From Cryptomeria japonica (taxonomy: Eukaryota; Streptophyta; Pinopsida; Cupressales; Cupressaceae), in assembly GCF_030272615.1 (NCBI RefSeq), contig NC_081413.1:559277945-559341944 (forward strand): a stretch of 64,000 nucleotides of DNA, read 5' to 3'. A model generated the notes under the pieces. It searched no databases, was not told the DNA's origin, and saw nothing but the letters and a program-made list of their open reading frames with translations. Positions 11,594 through 22,712 of the stretch are shown in pieces. The position numbers and the translations under genes are program-made. Each line of letters opens with the position of its first letter. The first letter of the stretch is position 1.

Positions 11594-12836
11594 TGATGAG
11601 CTGAGATATTAGCTCCTTTTATTCCTAGAACTCATAAGTTTTTGTCATGTTTTACTTTTTATAATGGGATGGTAATGATGTATTAAAGTATGACTATATG
11701 CATTTAAGATGTTAACTAAACCCATTAAATCATGTTTTGTCTTTGCCAGTTATTCCTGTAGCCATGTGATTTGTTCCTGTTGTCTTACGGATTGTCATAG
11801 GAGATATCATGTGTGAAATAAATAAGTGTTATGATTAATTAAAATAGATATGTATATTCTTGTATGTTCTCTCTTTTCAATTGCAGGAATAAATGAGATG
11901 TTGTGAAGAAGGTTGTCCCGTCACATCGAGAAGGCAGTTTGAGATATTCAAGGGGTGACTAAAAGTTCAAATCAGTGAAGAGGATAATGAATGTGAGGAA
12001 CGACAGAAGAGTAGCAGGATGCGCAAGACTCATTTATGTTTGACTTTAGTGGGCATCAATCTTGTAATATCGCCATGCTATATTCTTGGCTGTGGTTTGG
12101 TGTAGATCCACATTTTTAGTGGCTTAACTCCGACTGCTTTCCTTCATGAATTTTATTCGCCTCTTCTCATCGGCGTGATATTAATTGTAGGAAGTTGTGG
12201 TAATTTTATTTTAAATAAGTGTATTTTCCTCTTTTCTAAGGTTAGAAATAAAGAGAGGGACAAAGAGTAGAAGATTTAGAAATAAAGTTGCAGGGTGTTT
12301 TAGTCTTCTTTCATTCTGAATGATGTATCAACTTTTGAAAAGCAATGAATAAAGTTATGTTATTTAAAGCACTTAGAGTTATTTTGGAAGCCTGGATACA
12401 CTCATCCAAGGGGGCCCACTTGGTGAGTGATCTCATGCCTTTGTTAAGTTTAGTTTTCCTTTTCTACTGCAATAGATGTCCTAGCATTGACTGTTCCTAC
12501 AGCCAAAGCAAACAGAGTAATTCTTGTTTGATAGATTTGGGCTTAGTTATCATTTCTTTAAGTGAGTTTTATGCTAATGCAGAGTTTTCCTGTAGCCATT
12601 CAATTGTTTTCATTCGTGCTTTCTTATCCCAAAAAGATTTTAGTTGTTGCAGTAATGCAGGATAGCTATTGCAGGAACTTAGTGTATATATAATGAAGAT
12701 CCATTTCAAGTAATTCGTCCCTGGGTTGACAATCAAATGAACTTCAGTTATGGAGATAGTAACTTCACAAAGTGAATGTCCAAACTTCGGGTTGAGACTT
12801 TAACTATAGTTATTATTCCTATTGGTGGAGCAAACA
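11594..12836 (+). repeat. 5' LTR of the Athila-type element
   Basis: About 1,243 bp, nearly collinear with 25825-27077. It starts TGATGAGCTGAGATATTAGC and ends GGAGCAAACA. An AATAAA signal lies near 12345 (GCAATGAATAAAGTT). Several small indels and substitutions separate the two LTRs, for example a ~20-bp difference near 11760, so the insertion is not recent. Confidence 0.9.
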
Positions 12837-12840
12837 TTTT

Positions 12841-12859
12841 TGGCGCTGTTGTTGGGGAT
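12841..12859 (+). promoter_or_regulatory. primer-binding site
   Basis: TGGCGCTGTTGTTGGGGAT lies 4 bases after the 5' LTR. It resembles the Athila PBS, commonly matched to tRNA-Asp, with a few mutations. Confidence 0.7.
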
Positions 12860-12959
12860 GGTGTCAAACTAAGAACCTGTTATGGTTATTTTCTTTTTAG
12901 TTTTTAGTTTAGTTGTTTTTGATAGTCCAGATTTTCTAAAGTAATTCTTATGAATCTGC

Positions 12960-14440
12960 ATGCATAGGCAAAGAAGAGATGCTCAAGGTAGATTCATTCC
13001 CAACCATCCTAATCATATAAGACTCAATCCATATGACCCCCCAGATGTAATCCTTTTGCTGCACTATATCGAATCCCAAAAAATTTGAACCCTCCTCAAT
13101 TTGAACTTCTTGAGAGTAGACTCCATTTTCTCTTTGGACCTCCAAAAGAGGAATTTCATTTAGTGAATTCTCCCAAAAGCACAATGCAAGGAAATCCACC
13201 CCTTGGTGGGAATAACCCACCTCTAGCTATGGCACCAACATTTGAGTTCCCTATTTCTGATCAACATGATAATGCTAATCTCAAGAACATTCCAACTTCT
13301 TCCCTCCCTAAATTCTATGGATTAGTGACAGAGGACCCAGACACATTCTTGTTTGAGTTTGATGTCCTCTGTAGAATTTTTTATTATACTATAGATGCCC
13401 ATAGACTCAAAATATTCCCTGCCACTTTGAAAGAATCATCTTTAAGATGGTTTATGAGTCCAGGGAGTAGCACAATCACTACATGGGATGAGATGAAACG
13501 ATTGTTTCTCATGAAATACAAGGATTATTCTAGAGGCACTGACTGCCATGGGGATGATATTTTTAGAATGACACAGATAGAAGATGAGAGTCTTGAAGAT
13601 TATTTGGAGAGGTTTCTATTCAGTGTCAAAAAGTCCAAGCATATCACTCTAAATGAAGATTCTCTCAGGCTGATATTTTTTAGAGGAATCAGTGATGAAT
13701 GCACAGATATTTTGGATCTTATGGGAGGAGGTGACATAACACAATCAACATGGAATGAAATTGGACAAATTTGTCAGAAGTATTTAAGATCTGCTTCTAA
13801 GAAGAATAGGTGTTTTAAGCCAGAAGTTTCTTCATCAACATTTGGTAATGGAGTTTCTAGAATGGAACTTAGCCATTTGTTGAAGCATTTTAAGGAGGAT
13901 ATCATAAACAATATGGCTACTCAACTGGACACACTCTCAGCTAAGAAGAAGCACCAGGAAGATGATGCAGTTCTTGCATAATTCTACCCCCATTGTAGAC
14001 AAAGGAAAACAAACTGCAGATGTAAAATGGTTGCGAAACTTGAAGTTCCTGATTTCAAGACAATACAAGTTGATGATGAACAAGTTTTCTATGTTTCTCA
14101 AAGAAGGCCAAATTTTCCAAGACAAGGTATGCCTCCTGATCCACTTTCTTTTTCTAGTTATAGTGGAAATTTCTATGCACCAAATAATCAATGGCAATCT
14201 CCATATGCTCAAAATTTTGGTAGTTATCCAAATTGGTATGGTCCTCAAGGCCAAGGGCAATATTTTACCAATCAAACTCCACACTAGCAACAACCACAAG
14301 GAAATTGGTCTCCACCTCAAGGACCATGGCATCAATTTCAAGGAAATTGGCAACCTTCTCCTCAATGGAGGGGGGTCAGCCATGGACAAATCAGTCTTCT
14401 GGATATCAACAACCTATGCAATAACAACAACCACCTGCAA
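12960..14440 (+). pseudogene. gag: retrotransposon Gag polyprotein (decayed)
   Basis: The main frame, 13085-13981 (298 codons), is a plant Retrotrans_gag protein: PTSSLPKFYGLVTEDPDTFLFEFD, LKIFPATLKESSLRWFMS, ITTWDEMKRLFLMKYKD and ESLEDYLERF. The reading can be traced upstream to about 12960, so the ATG at 13085 is probably internal. Downstream the frame shifts and continues as a Gln/Asn/Pro-rich region (14027-14287 and on to about 14435), normal for the Athila Gag C-terminus. Frameshifts near 13975 and 14287 break the frame. The protein would form the retroelement particle and bind RNA. Confidence 0.85.
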
Positions 14441-14442
14441 TA

Positions 14443-15294
14443 ATGCCTCCTCCTACAGCCACCACTGTTCCATGTAAACCCACACAGTTGCCCACTCAAC
14501 CAATGTCGAATCCTAATAGAAAATCTCAACAACAACAACAACAACAAGTTTATTCAGCTGATCCTAATAAATACCCAACTTATTCTCTATTTATAAGTGA
14601 TATTCACCTCAGATCTGGGACAACTTTGCCTAACCCGTCCCCACTAGTTATAACTGAGATACCGAAAGAACAAGAAATCTCTAGTCCAACAATCCCAGTA
14701 CCTCAAAATCAACAAATACCTCCATTTCCCCAGAGGTTGCAAGCAAAAGAAATTCTTCTAGAACATGAACAAAGTTTTGATATTATAGATCAGCTGAAAC
14801 ACGTATGTTTTAAAATTCCACTGTTACAAGCTATTAAGGATGTCCCTGTGTACAATAAGGCACTTAGGGAAGCATGTCTAAAGAAGCTTGGCAGAAAGAA
14901 AAAAGATTCGCAAATAGTGCATGTAATGAGTCAATTGGCTGATATCGTGTTAGGAAAAGTTTCAATTCCTAAGTATGTTGATCCTGGTAGCCCTGTTGTG
15001 AATATATTCACAAATGGCACTCAGATAAAGAATTCTTTGATAGATTTGGGAGCAACCATTAATGTCATGACAAGTGATATTATGCAATGGCTTGAAATAA
15101 CTAGTCTCAGACCTACACCTACAGTCCTACAGCTTGTTGACAGTTCCACAGTTCAACCTGATGGTATGATTGAAGATATAGTTGTTGCTTTAGATTCTTG
15201 GGAATACCCTGTAGACTTTATGATCCTATCTCCTAAGGCCACATTGGGAGGATATCTAGTGATTTTGGGAAGACCTTGGCTTGCTACAACTGAT
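14443..15294 (+). pseudogene. pol: retropepsin-like aspartic protease region of pol
   Basis: Frame of about 280 codons. A Gln-rich linker is followed by a helical region (QRLQAKEILLEHEQ, LREACLKKLGRKKK) and a retropepsin-like fold: VNIFTNGTQIKNSLIDLGAT, then LGRPWLATTD. The catalytic D-[ST]-G triplet reads Asp-Leu-Gly at about 15045; a single base change from Ser explains it, so the enzyme should be dead. The reading is interrupted at 15295 by an insertion and resumes at about 16826 with AYIGCSSGDMTISDG. Confidence 0.85.
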
Positions 15295-15295
15295 T

Positions 15296-16820
15296 TGATA
15301 GTTCTGATACTTAATATAAGTACAGATCCAATAGCCAACAAGATGAGAGGGGGGGGGTGAATCATACAAACTTAATCATCCATAAAAACATCAGATTCAA
15401 CCTTGGTAATATATATATCAATCATATAATCAAAACTATCAAACATATAAACTCAAAAGCATATGAACAATATAAACCTCATAACACCAGATTTAACGTG
15501 GAAACCCAAATAGGGAAAAATCACTGTGGGATTTCAGACCCACTAAGAAATATACTCTTCTAGAGTATGCTCAATTAAAAGCAAATCCTGTTAAAGATTA
15601 CAAACACATTGCTAGATGTGACCTGGTTAAGGTATTTCCCTCAGATCTGTTAGGATCTTCACTTTGTTAGAAGTGACCTTGTCAATGGATTTCAAAACAC
15701 TCAATCAGAATGTCACCTTGCTAGAGGATTTACATATAAGACTGTTAAGTCCACTCAGTTAAGAGATTTTCTGTCACTTTCACAAAATAATAGTAATAAA
15801 AATCTATCTGCAACTTCACATCTAAAATGCTAAAGCAGATTCCTATTTGTTCAATACAATCTAGACATAGAACTAATCTTGTCTATCTGTTGGGCTTCTA
15901 TACTCTATTATTCTAACAGGTCTTCAAGCTTCTGTGCTTGGTAATCAATATGTAGCATCCCTATGCATACACTTGCCCGCATACATTGTTTATCAACAGT
16001 TTCCTATTTATAAACAATTAGATAACCACTTAATCTCCTTGATCACATTTCCCATGATCAATCATAGCCATCAGATCTTCAATCTTGTCCAGGTTCAATT
16101 CATCTTTCGATCTGAAAATGTTTTACCCCGCCTTGGAACTTGTATAATAGTCTTGGAACTTGTGCCAGGGTACTGCGGTTCAATCTGAGTTGTAGATCTT
16201 CATGCCGACTTTTCATTGCCTTAGATTTGTTAACAAACTTCTTCCACGACTTACCAATCATTGATCTGCTCTAGCTCATCAACTTCCTTCATTAAATACC
16301 GCATGAAAACATTTAATGCTTTCTGTTATAGCTCGGTTACAACTCAGTAACAACTCGGTGAATACTAAACTTCACTCGGTAGACATTCCACCTTCATTAA
16401 CCGATAGCGATAACCTTAGGGTTTACCGACTAGGTTCTTTGTTTGATAACATAGTATAGTGTTAACCTTTACAATTTACAACATATGTATGACGTTAAAA
16501 CAATCTAAAACATCATGATCTCATCATTGTCTGACTCGGTAGTAGTTGCCCATTGAATACTTTATTCATCCCCTTACTTATCATATTCTTTCCTATGTCT
16601 TTTACCGACTTCTTTATAGTCTTCATATCATACTTCTCAAGATATGGCAACATCATACTGAATTAGAAAATCAATTTCTTGACATCAATGATAGAATAAT
16701 AATATCAAGATAGTAAAACATCTTTAATCAGTTATATCCATAATCATCAACAACCTTCTCAATATCTTTAAGAAATGCCAACAATCTTTCATTGTCTGTT
16801 ATAATGCGATATTGCCAACA
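15296..16820. mobile_element. probable solo LTR inserted in pol
   Basis: A 1,525-bp insert splitting the protease frame. It starts TGATAGTTCTG and ends TTGCCAACA, with flanking TGATT (15291-15295) and TGATG (16821-16825), a 5-bp target duplication with one mismatch. There is no coding capacity. It contains a G-tract followed by TGAATCA (15349-15362) and TTAACGTGGAAACCC, motifs I have seen repeatedly in plant LTR-type repeats, and several ACTCGGT words. An unrelated insertion type is possible, but TG...CA plus 5 bp favours an LTR. Confidence 0.6.
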
Positions 16821-16825
16821 TGATG

Positions 16826-18640
16826 CATATATTGGATGCTCATCAGGGGATATGACTATCTCAGATGGAAATACTACCAAAACTCTAGCTTTGTATTCTC
16901 CTGATCAACAACAAGCTGTTTGGCCTAACTTGGGAGAAGAATTTGATGAAGGGGTTGACTCTTTCAATCACCTTATGATGATTAATAGAGCACCATTCAT
17001 CCAACTTCATGATGATGACTCAATTCTCTGTAAAATTATTACAAATGAGTTAAGACAAGAGCAGCAGTCGCAGGAAGTAGTATCAAATATTTCAGAATCA
17101 GACTTTCCTATAGCCATTGATATACTGCATACTCTGTTGTCGCAGGAAGTTTGCACTTCTCATATTTCTGAAGTATCTCAAATTGATCTTACTATCAAAG
17201 TGGAAGTTGATTCAAATAAATATTTGAATATCAACAGTAAACTCAGAGAAACCCAAAGAGTAGCACTTGTGGACTTGCTCAAATGTCATAAGCATGCTTT
17301 TGCATGGATTACAAGGACATGCATGGAGTTGATCCTACAATTTGTACCCACTGTATCTACATAAAAGAAGAGTGTAGACCACTTAGACAACCACAAAGAA
17401 GAATCAATCCCACATTAAAAGAAATAGTTAAAGAATAATTGCAGAAATTATTAAATGCTGGATTTATCTATCCTATTTCAGATAGTCAATGGGTGTTACC
17501 TTTAGTGATAGTTCCCAAGAAGAAGGAAAATGGTGGGTATGTGTGGATTACAGAGCTTTGAACTTGGCAACCAGAAAGGATCATTTTTCATTACCATTTG
17601 TGGATTAGGTATTAGATTCCTTAGTAGGGAAGCGATACTTCTCATTTCTTGATGGATTTAGTGGCTACAACTAGATTCAAATTACCCCAGAGGATCAAGA
17701 AAAGAGTACATTTACTTGTCCTTGGAGAACATATGCATATTTTGTTCTTCCTTTTGGATTATGTAATGCTCCAGCTACTTTTCAAAGAGCAGTGATAAGC
17801 ATATTTTCAGATATTTCCCAGGACAACATGGAAATCTATATGGATGATTTTACAACCTATGGTTCAAAATTTGAAGAGGCATTGAAGAACCTGAAGAAAG
17901 TTTTGCAGTGGTGTGAAGACTACAATTTATCATTGAATAGTGAAAAGTGTTTCATGATGATGCAGGAAGGTATAGTTCTCGGTCATCATATCTCTATAAA
18001 TGGAATACAAATTGACCCAACAAAAATAGAAGTCATTCAAAATATCACTGCATCGGTAAATCAAAAATATGTCAGGAGTTTTCTTGTCATGTTGGATATT
18101 ATAGGAGGTTTATCAAAGATTTCAGCAAAATTGCAGGTCCTTTATATTCTCTTTTGACCAAGGATATGGAATATACTTGGACTTCCCCATGCAATGAAGC
18201 TTTCTTGAATCTCAAACAAGCATTAACCCAAGCATCAATTCTTAAGGGTCCAAAATGGTCCTTACTATTTTAAATTTATACAGATGCATTAGATTATGCC
18301 ATAGGAGTAGTTTTGGGACAAAAGATTGATAATTTGGAGAGTGCAACTTATTATATCAACAAGAACATGTAGGGGCCTGAGCATAATTACATTGTCACTG
18401 AAAAAGAAATGTTAGCAGTTATATATGCACTTAACAAATCCAGGCATTATATAATAGGATATCCGATATTTGTGCGTACTGACCATACCATAATCAGATA
18501 TCTCATGAATAAACCTTCAATTACAGGAAGATTGGCTCGCTGGTTACTATTGATGCAGGAATTTAAAATTATAGTTGTTGATAAACTAGGAAAGTCCAAT
18601 GTGGTTGCAGATTATCTTTAGAGGCTTCAATTACAGGATG
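16826..18640 (+). pseudogene. pol: reverse transcriptase and RNase H regions of pol
   Basis: Resumes after the solo LTR. The RT reads through 17280-18160 with frame changes near 17320 and 17525 and several stops: CIYIKEECRPLRQPQRR, YPISDSQWV, YFSFLDGFSGYN, LPFGLCNAPATFQRAV, and the catalytic box IYMDDF at about 17834-17851. The RNase H region (about 18170-18640) shows IYTDALDYAIG, VTEKEMLAVIYALNKSRHY and VRTDHTIIRYLM. It would copy the element RNA into DNA. Stops at about 17610, 17670, 18274, 18370 and 18620 inactivate it. Confidence 0.88.
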
Positions 18641-18649
18641 ATCCTACAA

Positions 18650-19970
18650 CCATACATGATGCTTTTCCAGATGAACTTTTATTCCTTATAAAAGCACACA
18701 CTCCCTAGTATGCTGATATTGCCAATTATTTAGTTGCTAATAAAATGCCAATTCATTTATCTCCTAAAGAGAGAAGATTGTTAGTTGAGAAAAACTTTAA
18801 CTTCTCATGGATTGCCGATTGTTTATTTTATACTGGACCTAACCAAGTCATGAGAAGATGTGTTAGAGAGGATGAAACATATGATATCCTTCATGCATGC
18901 CATGATGAGCCATGTGGAGGATATTTTGCTGCTAAAAGAACAACACTTAAAATAGTGGGCCCAGGATATTATTGGCCAACATTATATAAGGATGCATCAC
19001 AATACACAAGGAAATGTGACAAATGCCAGCGCATGGGTAGGCCTACTAGATATGATGAAATGCCATTATATCCACATATATTAGTTGCACCATTTGATAA
19101 ATGGGGATTAGATTTTGTTGGACCAATTGATCCTCCTTCCAATGGAAAATCTTATATTCTGGTATGTACTGATTATGTCACCAAATGGGTGGAAGCATGA
19201 GCTATGACACATGCAAGAAATAATATAGTGGTTGAATTTCTCTATGAAGAAATACTTACCAGGTATGGAGTTCCAAGAGAAATTGTTTCAGACCAAGGAT
19301 CACAGTTTACTTCCACATTGATTGCAACATTGGTAATGAATACCATATTGGGCACATAAAGTCTACCCCATACCATCCACAAGCAAATGGTCAAGTAGAA
19401 GTCACAAATAGGGATCTAGAAGCCATTCTTACTAAAATAGTAGTTTTTCATAAAAAAGATTGGTCTCAAAGACTTCCTAAAGCCATTTGGGCATGTAGAA
19501 CAACATGGAAAACACCAATTGGTTTTACACCTTTTGAAAAAATAACAATGATGCCTATTGAGTTTGAACACAAAACTCTGAGAACAACTCTACAATTGAA
19601 TATGACACTTTCTGAAGCACAAAGAGACCACATTCACCAATTGAATGCTTTGGATGAGCTGAGAAAGATGGTTGTCCAACAAACAAAACTTATTCAAAAT
19701 CAAAGAGCTAAGTGGCATGATAAGTACATAAAGGAGAAGAAATTTCATAAGGTGACTGGGCGCTGCAGTATGATTCTAGATATAAGGATACTATGGGAAA
19801 TCTGCAGACAAGATGGTTAGGCCCATATGAGATAGAAGAAGTTTTAAAAAATGGAGCAGTTCGCTTGACCACTATTGATCTAGTTTGATTTAAGCTTTTA
19901 GTAAATGGTCATCGACTACGCCTGTATCATAAGCCTGCAACCAAAGAACAGTTCCTGTAACAATTCACAG
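18650..19970 (+). pseudogene. pol: integrase region of pol
   Basis: The zinc-binding HHCC motif is visible as HACH and CDKC (18890-19030). The core follows with WGLDFVGPID (first Asp), REIVSDQGSQF (second Asp) and, in another frame, STPYHPQANGQVEVTNRDLE (catalytic Glu). A small deletion/frameshift near 19335 separates the second Asp from the Glu. The C-terminal part (19548-19970) contains YHKPAT near its end and runs into the region before the extra frame. A stop at 19200 follows KWVEA. Confidence 0.86.
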
Positions 19971-20207
19971 GTCAAGATCAAATATCAGTTCCTGCAGCAA
20001 GTGAAGAAGTTCCTACAACAACTGAAGGAAACATTAAGGGCGTGCTTCCTGCAAATTTTTCAGGGAACATTCCTAACACTCAATAAAATCTTCAAGCATC
20101 ACTTCATAAAGATATTTCCATGTCTTATGGAAATATTATTCTCCATTAATAATTATTTCATCCATGTCATCCCACTTCATTTCTTTGTCTATCATTTCAT
20201 TCACGTC

Positions 20208-21200
20208 GGGTGAACTCACAATACTGGTTCCCACTTTTTGACCAACTTTGACACTTAGATGAATATTTTGAAAAAAACCTTCACTTTCTAACACCTATAA
20301 CTTTTAAACCGTTAAGAATTTGAAGATGGTATAAACTAGTGATTTTTAACATCTTGTTTTTAGATTCTAAATATATTTTTTGCAAATTTGTTTGAATAAA
20401 ATTTTATTGATTTTTCCATCTCCCTCAAAAAGTAGTTGTTTACACCAAACAACATTTTTTAAGAGTGATGTGTATCCCGAAACGCATAATTTTTTTTATA
20501 TAAATGATAAAAACTTAATTCTTTTGAATTTTGGTTTGTAACATCAATACCCAGGGCATGCACTTGGTTTGATAGTGATATGTTGAATATTTTTTATTTT
20601 ATTAAGTTTTGAAGTTTGACTAATTATAATTTGGATATAGGTGTACGTTTGAACACATAACTTGTTCTATATATATCAAAATTCAATTTTATTTTTTTTG
20701 TTAGAAAGAAAACACCAATACCTAGTGCATAGATTTTTTTAGAATTTTTTTTATTAGTTTACTATTTTTCCCAATGCATTGATCAAAGAAGTTCATGTTC
20801 GGTGAAAAACCTACATTCATAAGAAATAAAATAAAAATATATTAATGAAATTAAATATATTAAAATTTATACTATTTAGAAAGCTTATAATAAGGACTAA
20901 ATAATTTAAAAAAAAAAACTTTCAAATGAATTAATTTGACCCCCCAAAAGCTAATGTAAAATTGGTTTTTTATCAGCATTTGATAGATGCAAAGGAGACT
21001 CCATTGTAAGTATGATTTAGGAGTAGAGAGGTTCTATCCAAGAAATTTTGATCTAAGAGCCTTTGATTTTAACTCTCTTCAATTAATTACTTCAAATGGG
21101 ACCTCTTAAAGCTTAAATCATTATATTTTTTAAAAAATGTATGATTTTAGCAAAAATCAGGACGTACCAAAAAGTGGGAACCAGCTTTGTGAGTTCACCC
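20208..21200. mobile_element. 993-bp non-autonomous TIR transposon with 4-bp target duplication
   Basis: Both ends carry an inverted repeat of about 33 bp beginning GGGTGAACTCACAA and including CTGGTTCCCACTTTTTG, with two mismatches. CGTC flanks both sides (20204-20207 and 21201-21204). The interior is AT-rich with no open frame. The GGGT start, CACAA and TGGT positions and the 4-bp duplication resemble the termini of the Sola-like element at 38292-49240, so it may be a non-autonomous relative. It inserted into the Athila element downstream of integrase. Confidence 0.8.
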
Positions 21201-21639
21201 CGTCACATCATTTCATTTCACCCATCTTTTTAGTTAACCGTTTCATGCAACATTTATTCGCGCGACTGCAGGTATGTACATAGCTTATTTTTTTTATTAA
21301 TTATGCATTTATTATTTTACTATAATTATTTCCTATTTCAATTCCGCGTACACTTCCCTCTGTCCTTTCTGCATGTGTGGACATGTATCAAAATAAGTTG
21401 GGGGGGTGTTTTATGGTCCGATTTCCAAGTTAAGTAATTATCCATCCTTGTCATTAACTTGATTTGATTGCCTACCATCATTCTTTTTAATAAGACATTC
21501 TTTGGTATGAGTGAGCAATGCATTCTGTCGCTGAAACTGGAAGTAAGTAAGGAATTTACAAGAAAATATTTTCAGTTCTACAGATTACTTCAGGCCCTCA
21601 TTCTTAGCTAAGGAAATTATTTTGTGAGCTAAAATAGTC

Positions 21640-22712
21640 ATGGGTGGAGATCCTATCCGCCATGAACCTGTAATCCATGACACGTTGTTGCAGGATGCCC
21701 TGTGTGAGCATTATTTCTGGGTGAATGGGTGGATTGATTATTTTCTGAAAATAACAGATTATAATGAAGAAATTGCTTCCAAATTCATGCATTCATTCAA
21801 TGAAGGAGAAGCTTTTGTCAAGGGATTGAGGGTTATTGCTACAGAACAACGAATAGCTGAAGTTATTGGGTTGCTGCAGGAAGGAGAGTTGTTCTCCAAA
21901 TCTAAGGATGCAAAAAGTGTCAGGGTAGAATTTACACACCCCACAGATGGACCTCTGACGGTGGACAAATAGGAAACCAGACGGGTATCTCTTCCAGCAG
22001 AATGGCCCTAGGTGGTATTGTATATAATGAAATACATTACTAGCGATGGAAGGTATTCAAATTTACATTCGGTCCATTTTAAATTGCTTAGTCATTTATG
22101 ACATTGCCGAAGGATAAATGTTCCAAATTTTCTATACCACCTTATTTCCATAAGTGCCAAAGAAACATGAAAGACTGGAAATCGTTCTATCAGCCATACT
22201 GTAATTTAGGGTTGAAGATGCTCCTGTTGCAGAGGAATTAGCAGCGCAAGAGGAAGACATAAGAGAGCCCTCATCTCCTAGAATTTCTGTAGGAAATGAA
22301 CCTCCTGTTGCCAAAGAAGTTTTAACTGTGGCATAAGATGTGGTGGTTGAAACAAACATTGAGCAACCCTCCACTCATTTACAAAGAGAGCAACATCTTT
22401 TAAAAGGAAAGGGAAAGAAGTAGATACAATTGATGCAGAAGGAGAAACTATGGTGCAGCCTCAAGCAACGCAGATTTCTCCTGCAGCCAAAAGGCGTAAG
22501 CCGAAGGGAAATCCTCTTGCAACAACGCCTCTAGTTGACAATGGAGTCACTGATGAAGAATTAGAAGGATCTAATGGAGATGGAATTGCATTTGTGGTAG
22601 TTAAGGAAGATAACACAGTTATTATTTTTTTGATAGACTCAGTTATTATTTTTATGCATGTTTTGTTTTGTAATAATACATCATATCGATGTCTCTTCCT
22701 AGTGGGGAAGGA
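21640..22712 (+). pseudogene. extra (env-position) frame of the Athila-type element, 5' part
   Basis: Lies between integrase and the 3' LTR, where Athila elements carry an env-like or additional gene. It starts at ATG 21640 (MGGDPIRHEPVIHD), 111 codons to a stop at 21970, and then continues in the same sense with MKYITSDGRYSN and a VHFKLLSHL segment after stops. A Pro/Lys-rich part follows at 22450-22610 (ISPAAKRRKPKGNP). There is no clear signal peptide or membrane segment in what remains, so calling it an envelope gene would go beyond the sequence. CTTCCTAG at 22695-22702 is a possible splice acceptor before the frame resumes; the second solo LTR then cuts it at 22713. Confidence 0.6.

Noticed and set aside
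12345-12665. 106-codon frame inside the 5' LTR
   Set aside because: The equivalent region of the 3' LTR has frame-breaking indels, so it is chance LTR sequence.
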